Positions 36,546 to 45,553 of a DNA stretch of 64,000 bases are shown piece by piece. How positions within the stretch are numbered: the first letter of the stretch is position 1; every line of letters starts with the position of its first letter. The notes beneath the pieces were generated by a model, which was not told the DNA's origin, made no database searches, and saw nothing but the letters and a program-made list of their open reading frames with translations. Source of the DNA: Nocardia nova SH22a (lineage in GTDB: Bacteria > Actinomycetota > Actinomycetes > Mycobacteriales > Mycobacteriaceae); contig NZ_CP006850.1 in assembly GCF_000523235.1 (NCBI RefSeq), positions 6,944,001 through 7,008,000 of the forward strand, in the 5' to 3' direction. Made by a program: the position numbers and the translations under genes.

Positions 36546-37148
36546 TCACATATGGCCGAATCCGACGATACCGGGAACCGTCGCCGGGTCGTACCGGTGA
36601 ATACGCACTCCTCCGGCCTCGTTGCCGCCGATCGTGGTCAGCGTGTGGTCGTCGGAGGCGAGCACGACATTGGTGTGCTGGCCGAACGGGCTGCCCGGCG
36701 CGTAGATCACGATGTCACCGGTGCGCGGCCGGTAACCGGAACCGAGCGCGGCGAACCGGTCGTTCGCTTCGAAATACTCCTGCAGTGTCGCCACGCCCGG
36801 GATCCGCCAACCCCCGGAATTGGGATTCGACAACGGATGCCCCGCCTGGCGCAGCGTCCAGCTGACGAAATCGGCACACCATGGCTCATTCGCGCCCTGT
36901 GCGTATTTGGGTCCGTCCCCCGGATGGTCGTATTCGCCGCGCAGCACCGATACGAGCCGACTCTGATCAGAGTCCAGGGTCGCCGGATCGATCGCCGGGA
37001 AGTCTCGCAGCCGCTCCCCCGCGATGGCCGCGGTACGGTCCTGCCACCACGGCATCGCGATCACGGCCCCCGCCCCCAGCACGCCGACCACGACCAGCAG
37101 TGCCAGCGACAACCACCGCGTGCGCCCGAACTGCCGCACCGCGCTCAT
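36546..37148 (-). CDS. membrane-anchored CHAP-domain peptidase/amidase
   Basis: 200 residues from ATG 37146-37148, preceded by GGAGGGG. One N-terminal membrane helix (13-31), then a CHAP domain with the expected triad: C91 in EPWCADFVSW, H158 in FGQHTNVVL and N175 or E176 in IGGNEAGG. CHAP enzymes cleave peptidoglycan peptide or N-acetylmuramoyl-amide bonds. Extracytoplasmic location inferred from topology. Stand-alone, divergent from the osmoprotectant transporter. Peptidoglycan remodelling is the likely role. Confidence 0.87.
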   Translation of the reverse strand: MSAVRQFGRTRWLSLALLVVVGVLGAGAVIAMPWWQDRTAAIAGERLRDFPAIDPATLDSDQSRLVSVLRGEYDHPGDGPKYAQGANEPWCADFVSWTLRQAGHPLSNPNSGGWRIPGVATLQEYFEANDRFAALGSGYRPRTGDIVIYAPGSPFGQHTNVVLASDDHTLTTIGGNEAGGVRIHRYDPATVPGIVGFGHM

Positions 37149-37315
37149 GATTCCCCTCCGTCCCCGACCGATGACCGGCCTCCTGAGTAATAGGACGCGG
37201 AACTGTCCGGATCGGTTCCCGTGCGCCTGCGCTGACGCGCCCGGATCGATAGACTGCACGGACGCCGCCGAGCTCGGGGAGGGATATCGCGCTGGATACT
37301 CTGTGGACCTTCCTG

Positions 37316-37942
37316 GTGGATCACCGTCGGCAACTGCTCACCGATTCCTATCTGCACGTCTCGGCCGTCGTGCAATCACTGTTGATCGCGACCGTGATCG
37401 CGGTATGCGTGGGAATCGCGGTCTATCGCAGTTCGTGGGGATCGGTGGCCGCGACGGCGGCGGCCAGCGTCATCCTGACCGTACCGTCGTTCGCACTGCT
37501 GGGAATTCTCATTCCGGTACTGGGCCTGGGGGTGCGGCCCACCGTCACCGCGCTGGTGCTCTACGCGCTGCTGCCGATTCTGCGCAACACGATCATCGGC
37601 CTGGCGGCGGTGGATCCGGCGGTGTCGGATGCCGCACGCGGCGTGGGAATGAATCGCATCCGCATCCTGGCCCGGATCGAACTGCCGCTGGCCTGGCCCT
37701 CGATTCTGGCGGGTATGCGGGTCAGCACTCAGATGAGTATGGGCATCCTGGCCATGGCCGCATATGCGAAGGGACCGGGCCTGGGCAATCTCATCTTCAC
37801 CGGCCTGGCCCGGCTCGGCAGTCCCACCGCAGTACCGCAGGCGCTGACGGGCACGGTGGCGATCATCGTGCTGGCGCTGCTGCTCGATGCCGTCCTCGTG
37901 CTGGTCGGCCGGCTCACCACCTCGAGGGGAATCCGTGACTGA
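37316..37942 (+). CDS. osmoprotectant ABC transporter permease 1 (OpuCB/ProW type)
   Basis: 208 residues from GTG 37316; the true start may be a CTG at 37292, which has GGGGAGGG about 8 bases upstream and would add DTLWTFL, typical of the family N-terminus. Five or six membrane helices and the EAA loop DAARGVGMNRIRILARIELP that docks to the ATPase. Subunit of a quaternary-amine (glycine betaine, choline, proline) importer. First gene of a four-gene operon with overlapping ends. Confidence 0.85.
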   Translation: MDHRRQLLTDSYLHVSAVVQSLLIATVIAVCVGIAVYRSSWGSVAATAAASVILTVPSFALLGILIPVLGLGVRPTVTALVLYALLPILRNTIIGLAAVDPAVSDAARGVGMNRIRILARIELPLAWPSILAGMRVSTQMSMGILAMAAYAKGPGLGNLIFTGLARLGSPTAVPQALTGTVAIIVLALLLDAVLVLVGRLTTSRGIRD

Positions 37943-39107
37943 TACCGCCGAACATCCACCCGCGGAGATCGTGCTCGACTCGGTGACCAAACACTATCCG
38001 GGACAGCCGGATCCCGCGGTGGACCGGATCTCACTGACCGTTCCGGCCGGTGAGATCGTGGTCTTCGTCGGGCCTTCGGGGTGCGGTAAGACCACCACGA
38101 TGCGGATGATCAACCGCCTGATCGAGCCGACCTCGGGCACGATCACCATCGCCGGACGCGATGTCACCGCGGTGAATCCGGACGAGCTGCGTCGCAGTAT
38201 CGGCTACTCGATCCAGCAGTCCGGGCTGTTCCCGCACATGACCGTCGCCCGCAATATCGCGACCGTGCCCGGACTGCTGGGCTGGAATCGCAAGCGCATC
38301 GCCGCCCGGGTCGACGAGATGCTCGATCTGGTCGGACTGGATCCGGCGACCTTCCGGGGTCGCTACCCGCGCCAGCTCTCCGGCGGTCAGCAGCAGCGGG
38401 TGGGCGTCGCCCGCGCGTTGGCCGCCGATCCGCCGGTCCTGCTGATGGACGAGCCCTTCGGCGCGGTCGATCCGATCACCCGCGGTCTGCTGCAGGACGA
38501 ACTGCTGCGGTTGCAGACCGAACTGCACAAGACCATCGTGTTCGTCACCCACGATTTCAACGAGGCGGTCAAGCTCGGCGACCGGATCGCGGTGCTGGGC
38601 AATCGATCCCGCATCCTGCAATACGACACCCCGGCCGCGATCCTGGCCGATCCCGCCGACGAGACCGTCGCCGGATTCGTCGGCGCCGACGCCGCGCTCA
38701 AACAGCTGACCCTGGTCCGGGTCGGCGATGTCGAACTCGGCGCCTGCCGGACGGCCACCGAGGACGAACCGGTCGACGCGCTGCGCACCGCCCTCGCGGA
38801 GGATCGGGCCTGGGGCCTGATCGTCGACGAGTCGGGGCGGCCGCTGCGGTGGGTTTCCGAACAGCTACTGGCACAGGCGGATTCGCTGCACGGGGCGGGA
38901 CTTCCGGTCACCGGTGCGGTGACCGCACAGTCGACGCTGCAGGCCGCGCTGGAATCACTGCTCGCCGAGAGTGCGGCCCGCGCGGTCGTCACGGGACCGC
39001 ACGGCGAGTACGCCGGACTGATCGACGTCGACACCCTCGTCGCCCATCTGTCCAGGGCGCGGTCCGAACATCGTGCGACCGTGGCCGATTCGGGTGATCG
39101 GCCGTGA
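37935..39107 (+). CDS. osmoprotectant ABC transporter ATP-binding protein (OpuCA/ProV type)
   Basis: 390 residues from GTG 37935, overlapping the permease by 8 bases. Walker A GPSGCGKTT (46-54), signature LSGGQQQRVGVARAL, Walker B LLMDEPFGAVD and H-loop FVTHDFNEAV. The C-terminal about 130 residues carry CBS-domain-like sequence (GAVTAQSTLQAALESLL, GLIDVDTLVAHL), which senses ionic strength in OpuA/OpuC systems. Energises import of compatible solutes. Next gene overlaps by GTGA. Confidence 0.92.
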   Translation: MTDTAEHPPAEIVLDSVTKHYPGQPDPAVDRISLTVPAGEIVVFVGPSGCGKTTTMRMINRLIEPTSGTITIAGRDVTAVNPDELRRSIGYSIQQSGLFPHMTVARNIATVPGLLGWNRKRIAARVDEMLDLVGLDPATFRGRYPRQLSGGQQQRVGVARALAADPPVLLMDEPFGAVDPITRGLLQDELLRLQTELHKTIVFVTHDFNEAVKLGDRIAVLGNRSRILQYDTPAAILADPADETVAGFVGADAALKQLTLVRVGDVELGACRTATEDEPVDALRTALAEDRAWGLIVDESGRPLRWVSEQLLAQADSLHGAGLPVTGAVTAQSTLQAALESLLAESAARAVVTGPHGEYAGLIDVDTLVAHLSRARSEHRATVADSGDRP

Positions 39108-39859
39108 GCACCGCCGACCGGCCCGAACGCCGTGCCGACCGCATCCGGCTGCTCGCCCAGCCGGTACTCGCGGTCGCCCTCGCGGCGGGCGTGCTGATCT
39201 GGGCCTTCGATCGCACCCTCACCGCCACCCAGCAGGCCAGTATCAACAGCACCACCATCCTCACCGTCGTCCGCCAGCACATCGCCATCACCGCGACGGT
39301 GGTCGCCATCGTGGTCGTGGTGTCGGTTCCGTTGGGCACCTTGCTCACCCGGCCGCGGTATCGCAGACTCGCACCGCTGTTCGTCGGCATCGCCAATATC
39401 GGCGCGGCCGCACCGGCGATCGGCCTGATCGTGCTGACCTATCTGTGGACCGAGCGGACCGGCTTCTGGGTGGGGGTCGCGCCGATCGCCTTCTATGCGC
39501 TGCTTCCGGTGCTGCGCAATACGATTCTGGGCTATCAGCAGGTCGATCCGGCGGTCGTGGACGCCGGTCGCGGACAGGGCATGTCGGCGCTGACGGTGTT
39601 GCGCCGCATCGAATTTCCCCTCGCGGTGCCCTACATCCTGGCCGGACTGCGCACCTCGCTGGTGCTGGCCGTCGGCACCGCCACACTCTCGTTCCTGGTC
39701 AGCGCGGGCGGTCTGGGCATCCTCATCGACACCGGATACAAACTGCGCGACAACGTGACACTATGGGTGGGAGCGATTCTCGCCGTGGCGCTGGCCCTGC
39801 TCGTCGATTGGCTGGGCGCGGTGGCCGAACAGTTCCTCGGACCACGAGGACTGCGATGA
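39104..39859 (+). CDS. osmoprotectant ABC transporter permease 2 (OpuCD/ProW type)
   Basis: 251 residues, GTG 39104 overlapping the ATPase stop (GTGA). Five to six membrane helices; EAA loop DAGRGQGMSALTVLRRIEFPLA. Paralogous to the permease at 37316-37942; the two form the transmembrane heterodimer. Followed by the binding-protein gene with an ATGA overlap. Confidence 0.9.
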   Translation: MSTADRPERRADRIRLLAQPVLAVALAAGVLIWAFDRTLTATQQASINSTTILTVVRQHIAITATVVAIVVVVSVPLGTLLTRPRYRRLAPLFVGIANIGAAAPAIGLIVLTYLWTERTGFWVGVAPIAFYALLPVLRNTILGYQQVDPAVVDAGRGQGMSALTVLRRIEFPLAVPYILAGLRTSLVLAVGTATLSFLVSAGGLGILIDTGYKLRDNVTLWVGAILAVALALLVDWLGAVAEQFLGPRGLR

Positions 39860-40845
39860 GCAGACAGCGAAGGGCGCCAAGGGGATTCGCCGCCACAGCC
39901 GCACTGCTGGTGATGTCGCTGCTCACCGCCTGCGGGCTGGAGTCCGGCGGCGCGGTGCCGCTTCCGGTGGGACCGGGCAGTATCACCGCGGTCCCCGAAC
40001 TACAGGGCGTGCCGATCACCGTGGGCTCCAAGGATTTCACCGAGCAGAACATCCTCGGCTATCTCATCGAGTTCGCCCTGACCGCGGCGGGCGCACAGGT
40101 CCGGGATCTGACGAACATCACCGGCTCCAACAGCCTGCGCGACGCCCAGTTGCACGGCCAGGTCGATATCGCCTACGACTACACCGGCACCGGCTGGATC
40201 AACTATCTGGGCAACGAGATACCGTTGCCCGACTCCGCCTCCCAGTTCGAGGCCGTCCGGCAGCAGGACCTCGACCGCAACGGCATGGTCTGGGCGGATC
40301 CCGCGCCGATGAACAACACCTACACGATGGTCACCAATGCCGATTACGCCGCGCGCACCGGAGTACGCGCCCTGTCGGACTACGCCCGCATGATCGATAC
40401 CGATCCGAGTTCGGCGACGACCTGTCTGGGTACCGAATTCAGTGTGCGCCAGGACGGATTCCCCGGTCTGATGCGCAAGTACGGCATCGATCCGAACAAG
40501 GTGCGCAAGCAGCTCATGCAGGACCAGCTGGTATACACCTCCACCTCCAACGGAACCTGCCATTTCGGCGATGTGACCGCCACCGACGGCCGCACCAAGG
40601 CCCTGAACCTGGTGCAGCTCACCGATGATCGGAACTTCTTCCCCAAATACAACGCGGCCCTGGTGATGCGGAAATCCTTCGCCGACGCCCATCCGCAGGT
40701 GGCGCGGATCATGGCGCCGATATCCCGGCTGCTCACCAACGAGACGATCACCGAGCTGAATCGCAAGGTGGATGTCGAGGGCGCCGAACCCGCCCTGGTG
40801 GCCCGCGACTGGATGGTTCAGCAGGGATTCGTCACCGCGGGCTGA
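39856..40845 (+). CDS. osmoprotectant-binding lipoprotein (OpuCC/ProX type)
   Basis: 329 residues, ATG 39856 overlapping the permease stop. Lipoprotein signal with lipobox LLTAC near residue 25. The mature domain is an OpuAC-type binding protein: ITVGSKDFTEQNILGYLIEFAL, VDIAYDYTGTGWINYLGNE, GMVWADPAPMNNTYTMV and DDRNFFPKYNAALVMRKSF. Captures glycine betaine or related solutes outside the membrane and delivers them to the two permeases. Last gene of the operon. Confidence 0.92.
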   Translation: MSRQRRAPRGFAATAALLVMSLLTACGLESGGAVPLPVGPGSITAVPELQGVPITVGSKDFTEQNILGYLIEFALTAAGAQVRDLTNITGSNSLRDAQLHGQVDIAYDYTGTGWINYLGNEIPLPDSASQFEAVRQQDLDRNGMVWADPAPMNNTYTMVTNADYAARTGVRALSDYARMIDTDPSSATTCLGTEFSVRQDGFPGLMRKYGIDPNKVRKQLMQDQLVYTSTSNGTCHFGDVTATDGRTKALNLVQLTDDRNFFPKYNAALVMRKSFADAHPQVARIMAPISRLLTNETITELNRKVDVEGAEPALVARDWMVQQGFVTAG

Positions 40846-40848
40846 CCT

Positions 40849-41367
40849 TCAGGCCAGTGCCGTCCGCACGGCCAGCCAGCGCTCACCCGGATCGGCATAA
40901 CCGTGGTACATCAACGGAATACGCTGATCCACACCGAAATAGCGGAAGACGGCCAGCATGGTCAGCCGTACCGAATGATCCGCGAAATCATCGATGCGCC
41001 GGGCGCCGACGGCGTGTTCCGGCAGTGCGGCCAGCCGCGTCATCTCCGCCGGATCGCAGACGTCCAGTCCGAGGGGACCGTCGCCGATGTAGTGATCGTG
41101 GAATATGTGCCGCATCCCCGAGCTGTCGGGAACCCGGGATACGCACGGCAGCAGTCGAATACCGATTCCGGGCAGCGTGCGGGATTCCAGCGCGGCGATG
41201 AGATCGTCGTCCCGCGCGCCGGACGCGGGGTCCTGTTCGAGCAGATGGAGCATGGCCGCGCCGCGCACTCGCGGCTCCGGCACCAGGAACAGACTCACCA
41301 TCGGCTCCGGATGCGAGGCGTCGGTGAGGCACAGGCGAGTGTGGGATCGATCGTGCAGGTCGGGCAT
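40849..41367 (-). CDS. uncharacterised protein
   Basis: 172 residues from ATG 41365-41367 with AGGAGGGG upstream, so translation is well supported. Sequence features: hydrophobic MVSLFLVPEPRVRGAAMLHL, a central HIFHDHYIGDGPLGLDV, and C-terminal LAVFRYFGVDQRIPLMYHGY. No signal peptide or membrane helix. Convergent with the transporter operon, 3 bases between stop codons. I do not recognise a family. Confidence 0.65.
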   Translation of the reverse strand: MPDLHDRSHTRLCLTDASHPEPMVSLFLVPEPRVRGAAMLHLLEQDPASGARDDDLIAALESRTLPGIGIRLLPCVSRVPDSSGMRHIFHDHYIGDGPLGLDVCDPAEMTRLAALPEHAVGARRIDDFADHSVRLTMLAVFRYFGVDQRIPLMYHGYADPGERWLAVRTALA

Positions 41368-41553
41368 AGGCCCCTCCTGAGCGGAGGGCCGTACCCTCCT
41401 CGAACGCGCGAATACCAGGTCCGAAGTGCGCCGGACACCGAGTCACCCGACTCGGACCGATCTCCTCGGCGCCCGACCGTCGTGCCCCGAATTATAGGAG
41501 CCGGGCCGCCGATGCGGTACCCGCAATTCGCTATCCGGTTGCTGACGGGTCGA

Positions 41554-42219
41554 TCAGGCGTTGAGCAGCTTCGGCCCGCCGTCGAGTTCGGTCGTGATCC
41601 GGTCCCGGACCCAGGGCCACTCCTCATCGAGGATGGAGTAGAACGCCGTACTGCGCACGGTGCCGTCCAGGCCCCGGGAGTGCGCCCGGCGCACACCGTC
41701 GCTGGTGGCGCCCAGCCGCTCGATGGCCAGGCGCGAGCGCATATTTCGCATATCCACGCGCATCGCGATCCGGCGCACCCGCCACACCTCGAAGGCGTGG
41801 CCGAGCAGCAGGAGTTTCGACTCGAGGTTGACACCGCAACCCCGCGCCCGCTCCGACAACCAGGTGTTGCCGATCTCGGCGGCATCGGGCACCGCCAGCA
41901 GTGGATCGCCGGTCGGCATCCCGTGCACGATCGGCCACACCATGGGCCCCTGCCAGTAGTCGAACCGGCAGAACCGGGTCGATCCGAGGATCCGGCCGTC
42001 GGTGGCCGAGACGACGGCGAAGGCCAGCGCGGACCCCACCGCGTGGGCCGCGGCGGCCTGCGCGACATAGTCCGCGGCCTCCACGTGACCGTGCGGAACG
42101 GGTGTGAACGCGAAGGCGTCGCGATCCGTGGCACTCGCCTCGGCGAGCCCCGGAACATGGTGCGGTGCCAAAGGTTCCAGCCGCACGAGGCGACCGGTGA
42201 GGATGACGGGTGCAGGCAC
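41554..42219 (-). CDS. GNAT-family N-acetyltransferase (RimJ/RimL type)
   Basis: 221 residues from GTG 42217-42219 (GAGGGA close upstream). Begins VILTGRLVRLEPLAPHHVPG, the RimJ/RimL-like acetyltransferase_3 entry; central GSTRFCRFDYWQGP, the acetyl-CoA region NTWLSERARGCGVNLESKLL and the C-terminal RRIAMRVDMRNMRSRLAIERL. Acetylates an amino group on a protein terminus or small molecule; substrate unknown. Divergent from the HAD-like gene after 364 bases. Confidence 0.85.
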   Translation of the reverse strand: MPAPVILTGRLVRLEPLAPHHVPGLAEASATDRDAFAFTPVPHGHVEAADYVAQAAAAHAVGSALAFAVVSATDGRILGSTRFCRFDYWQGPMVWPIVHGMPTGDPLLAVPDAAEIGNTWLSERARGCGVNLESKLLLLGHAFEVWRVRRIAMRVDMRNMRSRLAIERLGATSDGVRRAHSRGLDGTVRSTAFYSILDEEWPWVRDRITTELDGGPKLLNA

Positions 42220-42583
42220 GTTCCCTCGATCTCTCGGGACGGACTCCGGTCGCGTCGGACGATCGTCACACCGGTGGGCGACACCGGCGGGTCGACGACC
42301 GGTCCTGGTACGCCGGCAGCAGCATCGGACAGTGAGGTGAACGATAGCCGAACGTGTGCTGTCGACCGCGCATGTGCGCTGTAAATTCCCGGGCGTTGCT
42401 CGCGTGTCGCTCGGCGTGCCGTGCGACCGCCGCCGATTCGTTCGCATCCGGCCGGTCACAACAGGTTTCGGCGCGGACACCACGGTTATCGGGTCGACAC
42501 GAAACCGTTGCCGGAGTCGCCCGTCCGGTGGCGGCCGCCGACGTAGCCTGGGTGAAGTGACCGGGCGACCCGGGGGAGGCAAC
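42220..42583. other. intergenic region with no gene recognised
   Basis: 364 bases between the divergent GNAT and HAD-like genes. I see no coding frame with a supported start, no RNA gene and no clear palindrome beyond short GC-rich repeats around CACCGG. It must hold both promoters. Confidence 0.5.
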
Positions 42584-43129
42584 GTGAGTGGATCAGCGCG
42601 CGCGGCCATTCTGCTCGACGTGGACGGGCCCCTCAATCCCTATCCCCGCCCGGCCGCTCCTCCGCCACCGGGATATCACCCATATCTGTTGCAGCACAGC
42701 ATTATCGCGGCAATACCGCCGGTCGAACAGCGCGTGCTGCTGAACACCGGACTGGGCCCCCGGCTGCTGGAACTGGCCGAGTCGGCCGATGCGGATCTGG
42801 TCTGGGCGACCGCCTGGGAGTACGAGGCCAACGCCGTGATCGGCCCGGTACTCGGCCTGCCGCCGCTCGAGGTGATCATCTTCGAGGACACCGGAATTCG
42901 GCATCGCGACGGACATCACGGCAAGCTCCCGACCATCGAACGTTGGGCCGGACAGCGGCCGTTCTGCTGGTTCGACGACGAGTTCCAGCCCGCCGACGAG
43001 CTCTGGGCGCGGCGCCGCACGGCGTCCCGCGCACCCACCATGCTGATCCCCGTCGACCGGCACACCGGACTCGGCGCCGAACATCTGGACCGGGCGCACA
43101 CATTTCTCCGGCGACTGGCCGCCGCGTGA
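42584..43129 (+). CDS. HAD-like domain protein
   Basis: 181 residues from GTG 42584 preceded by GGGGAGG. Begins with a HAD nucleophile motif AAILLDVDGPLNPYPRP (D-x-D), later LVWATAWEYEAN (motif II-like Thr) and FCWFDDEFQPADELWA (motif IV-like Asp pair). Resembles short HAD proteins of actinobacteria that lack a full cap domain. Phosphatase or phosphotransferase activity is likely but the substrate is unknown. Confidence 0.78.
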   Translation: MSGSARAAILLDVDGPLNPYPRPAAPPPPGYHPYLLQHSIIAAIPPVEQRVLLNTGLGPRLLELAESADADLVWATAWEYEANAVIGPVLGLPPLEVIIFEDTGIRHRDGHHGKLPTIERWAGQRPFCWFDDEFQPADELWARRRTASRAPTMLIPVDRHTGLGAEHLDRAHTFLRRLAAA

Positions 43130-43219
43130 GCGCGGTCCCCGCAGCGGGTCGTATCTACACTCGGGCACAGAGCCTTTGCCGTTCCGGTGGCCGGGGCCGC
43201 ACGGGAGGACGGCAATCAC

Positions 43220-43984
43220 ATGACACCGTGGACACGACTCATCCCGCTGGGCGCCGTGGTCGCCTGCGCCCTCGCCGGATGCGGGACCACCGACGACACC
43301 GCGCACCCGGTCACCACCACCGCGGCGGCAACGACCAGTCCGGACACTGCCGCCGAGGAACCCGGTAGCACCGCGACCACCGGACAGACCACCGCGGGAC
43401 AGCCGAGCGCATCGACCGGCGCCACCCAGGTCGTCACCCTGGTGGCGATCGACGCGACCGGCAACCCGATCAACGGCTTCACCCTTCCCGATCCGCAACC
43501 GGTCGGAAGTCTCGACTGCACCACCGGAGATCCCAGCCGTTCGGCCCCCGCGGGCGGCATCTACCACTGCGGCGCCTCCGCCGATTCCGCCGATGTCTGC
43601 TGGCCGATGCCATCGCGAACGGAGTTGCGCTGCGCCGACGATCCCTGGCAGCGCCGGTTGCGCTCCTACACCGTCGACCCACCGCTGCAGCCGATCGGCA
43701 CGACCTCGAAGCCGGAACCGTGGGGGCTGGAACTCGCGGACGGCACCCAGTGCCGGATCCGGGTCGGCGGGGCATGGGGTGGTCGTTCGGACGGCCTGGT
43801 CGGCGCGTATTCCTGCACGGGAACCTCGGATGTCGTCCTGCAACCGCCGAACGCCCCGTCCGCGGTGGACACGTCGGGCCCCACCTGGCAGATCCGGATG
43901 GGCCCGCTGGGCTCGGGCAATCCCGACTTTCCCCCGCCCGCCGTGGTCGCGGTGCGCACCGCCTACTTCGCGGCGGCGAGCTGA
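43220..43984 (+). CDS. putative lipoprotein of unknown function
   Basis: 254 residues, ATG 43220 with GGGAGGA upstream. Lipobox LAGC near residue 21, then a Thr/Ala/Ser-rich linker of about 45 residues, then a folded domain with paired cysteines (SLDCTTGD, YHCGAS, VCWPMP, LRCADD, TQCRIRVGGAWGG, YSCTGTSD), suggesting disulfides outside the cell. No enzymatic motif. Convergent with the FAD desaturase gene, 2 bases between stops. Confidence 0.75.
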   Translation: MTPWTRLIPLGAVVACALAGCGTTDDTAHPVTTTAAATTSPDTAAEEPGSTATTGQTTAGQPSASTGATQVVTLVAIDATGNPINGFTLPDPQPVGSLDCTTGDPSRSAPAGGIYHCGASADSADVCWPMPSRTELRCADDPWQRRLRSYTVDPPLQPIGTTSKPEPWGLELADGTQCRIRVGGAWGGRSDGLVGAYSCTGTSDVVLQPPNAPSAVDTSGPTWQIRMGPLGSGNPDFPPPAVVAVRTAYFAAAS

Positions 43985-43986
43985 AA

Positions 43987-45366
43987 CTACTCGGGCCGAT
44001 CGACGGCCGGGATCGGCGGCAGCGCCAGTAGCGCGTCCACCGCACGGGCCGCGCTCTGTGCGGCAGACTCCATCGTCGCCGACCAGTCGGTGCTGGTCCA
44101 GTCACCGGCCAGCATCAGCGTCGGCACGGAAGTGCGCTGTGGCGGGCGCAGTCCGGTGGTGCCCAGGGACTGAGAGAAGGTCGCCTTCGGCATTTTGACG
44201 ACGTGACCGTGCACGATCCGGGCCTTTTCGGCCTCGGGATAGTAGCGGCGCAGCAACGCCATCTGTTCCTCGAGAATCTCGTTGTGGCTCTTGTGGATCT
44301 GTTCGTACGCGCCACTGGTGGTCAGGCAGTACAGCCACGTGCCGTTGGGCTCGCGGCCGTGCATGCGCTGGCGATCGAACACCTCGTCGATCACGCCCGT
44401 TCCGCCGATGATCGCCTCCATGGCGTGCTTGGTGCCGAGCGGTCGATCCAGGTACAGGTTCGTGCTCACGATCGGGGTTGCGCCCAATTTGTCTGCGGCG
44501 GCGTAGATTTCGGCATGTTCGGGCAGATCGTCGAGCAGGCCGTGGATGCGGGAGTTGGGCACCGCGCAGATCACCGCATCGGCGGGAATCGAGGTGCCGT
44601 CGGCGAGATCGACGCCCACGACCACTCCGTCGGCGATCCGGATCCGGTCCGCCACAGCGCGATAGCGCACGTCTACACCGTAGCGGCGGAAGACCTCTTC
44701 GGCGCCGGTGATGTAGAGCGTGTCGAGATCGACGGTCGGGAAACCGATCGTGACCGCGCGCCGATCCCTCATACCCAGCCTGATCCCGGTGGCCAGCACA
44801 TCGGCGAACACCTTGGCACATTCCCGCTGCACCGGTTCGGCGGCGATGCCCAGCGCCAGCCAATCCCACAGCGCCTCACGAGCTTTCGCGGGCATGCCGA
44901 TGCGCTCGAACCACTGTTCGGTGGTGATGTCGGCCAGATCCCCGGGCTGGAACAGGCTCTGCCTGCCCAGCCGGATCGTCGCCCGAGCCGCAGCCAGCCG
45001 CTCCCGCAGGGTGGCATCGGGGTGTGCGCCCATCAGCGTGCCGATGGCGCGAATTCCCTTGGTGTACAACGGCACCGCGCGACCGCCCGGCCAGCGCAGC
45101 GTGCCGCCGTGCGGGAAGTCCAGATATTTCGCGGTGCCCACACTCTCGAGATAGCGGAACAGATGCCGATAGCCGCTGGCGACCACATGCTGGCCGTTGT
45201 CGGGCAGATCGCTCACCTCGGGAACCGCCATCGCCTGGGTGCGGCCGCCGAGGCGGGCCCGGCGCTCCAGCAGGGTCACCTGTTTCCCGGCCTCCGCCAG
45301 CCAGACGGCCGAGGCCAGACCGGCCAGACCGCCACCGATCACCACATACCGACGAGCGTCGTTCAT
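43987..45366 (-). CDS. FAD-dependent desaturase/dehydroxylase (phytoene desaturase / HpnE type)
   Basis: 459 residues from ATG 45364-45366 after GGAGG. Dinucleotide-binding motif VVIGGGLAGLASAVWLAEAG and the LLERRARLGGRT segment; C-terminal MLAGDWTSTDWSATMESAAQ, the hallmark of carotenoid desaturases and hydroxysqualene dehydroxylase HpnE. No squalene or carotenoid partner (HpnC/D, crtB) lies in the window, so the terpenoid substrate is unknown. Divergent from the SDR gene with a 22-bp palindrome in between. Confidence 0.85.
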   Translation of the reverse strand: MNDARRYVVIGGGLAGLASAVWLAEAGKQVTLLERRARLGGRTQAMAVPEVSDLPDNGQHVVASGYRHLFRYLESVGTAKYLDFPHGGTLRWPGGRAVPLYTKGIRAIGTLMGAHPDATLRERLAAARATIRLGRQSLFQPGDLADITTEQWFERIGMPAKAREALWDWLALGIAAEPVQRECAKVFADVLATGIRLGMRDRRAVTIGFPTVDLDTLYITGAEEVFRRYGVDVRYRAVADRIRIADGVVVGVDLADGTSIPADAVICAVPNSRIHGLLDDLPEHAEIYAAADKLGATPIVSTNLYLDRPLGTKHAMEAIIGGTGVIDEVFDRQRMHGREPNGTWLYCLTTSGAYEQIHKSHNEILEEQMALLRRYYPEAEKARIVHGHVVKMPKATFSQSLGTTGLRPPQRTSVPTLMLAGDWTSTDWSATMESAAQSAARAVDALLALPPIPAVDRPE

Positions 45367-45509
45367 TCGAACCTCCGTGCGGGACAGCGGGTCCCGGGAT
45401 CGACGACGATCCGGGAACTCCGCTGGGGTCCCGCTCACTGTAGGCAGCTCACGTCGGCCGGTCAACAGTGAGTCAAAATGTGTCGCATTGTTGCATCAGC
45501 GAACAAATC

Positions 45510-45531
45510 TTTTGGACTTGCTGGTCCAAAA
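45510..45531. promoter_or_regulatory. 22-bp palindrome, probable operator
   Basis: TTTTGGAC - TTGCTG - GTCCAAAA, perfect 8-bp arms, between the divergent FAD desaturase (start 45366) and SDR (start 45554) genes, 22 bases before the SDR ATG. Typical shape of a TetR or MarR site; no regulator gene is adjacent. Confidence 0.6.
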
Positions 45532-45553
45532 ATTCGCTCGTACCGTCGACGGC

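Noticed and set aside
37292..37315. CTG start extending the first osmoprotectant permease
   Set aside because: Plausible from Shine-Dalgarno spacing, but rare start codon; kept GTG 37316 as the listed start and noted the alternative.
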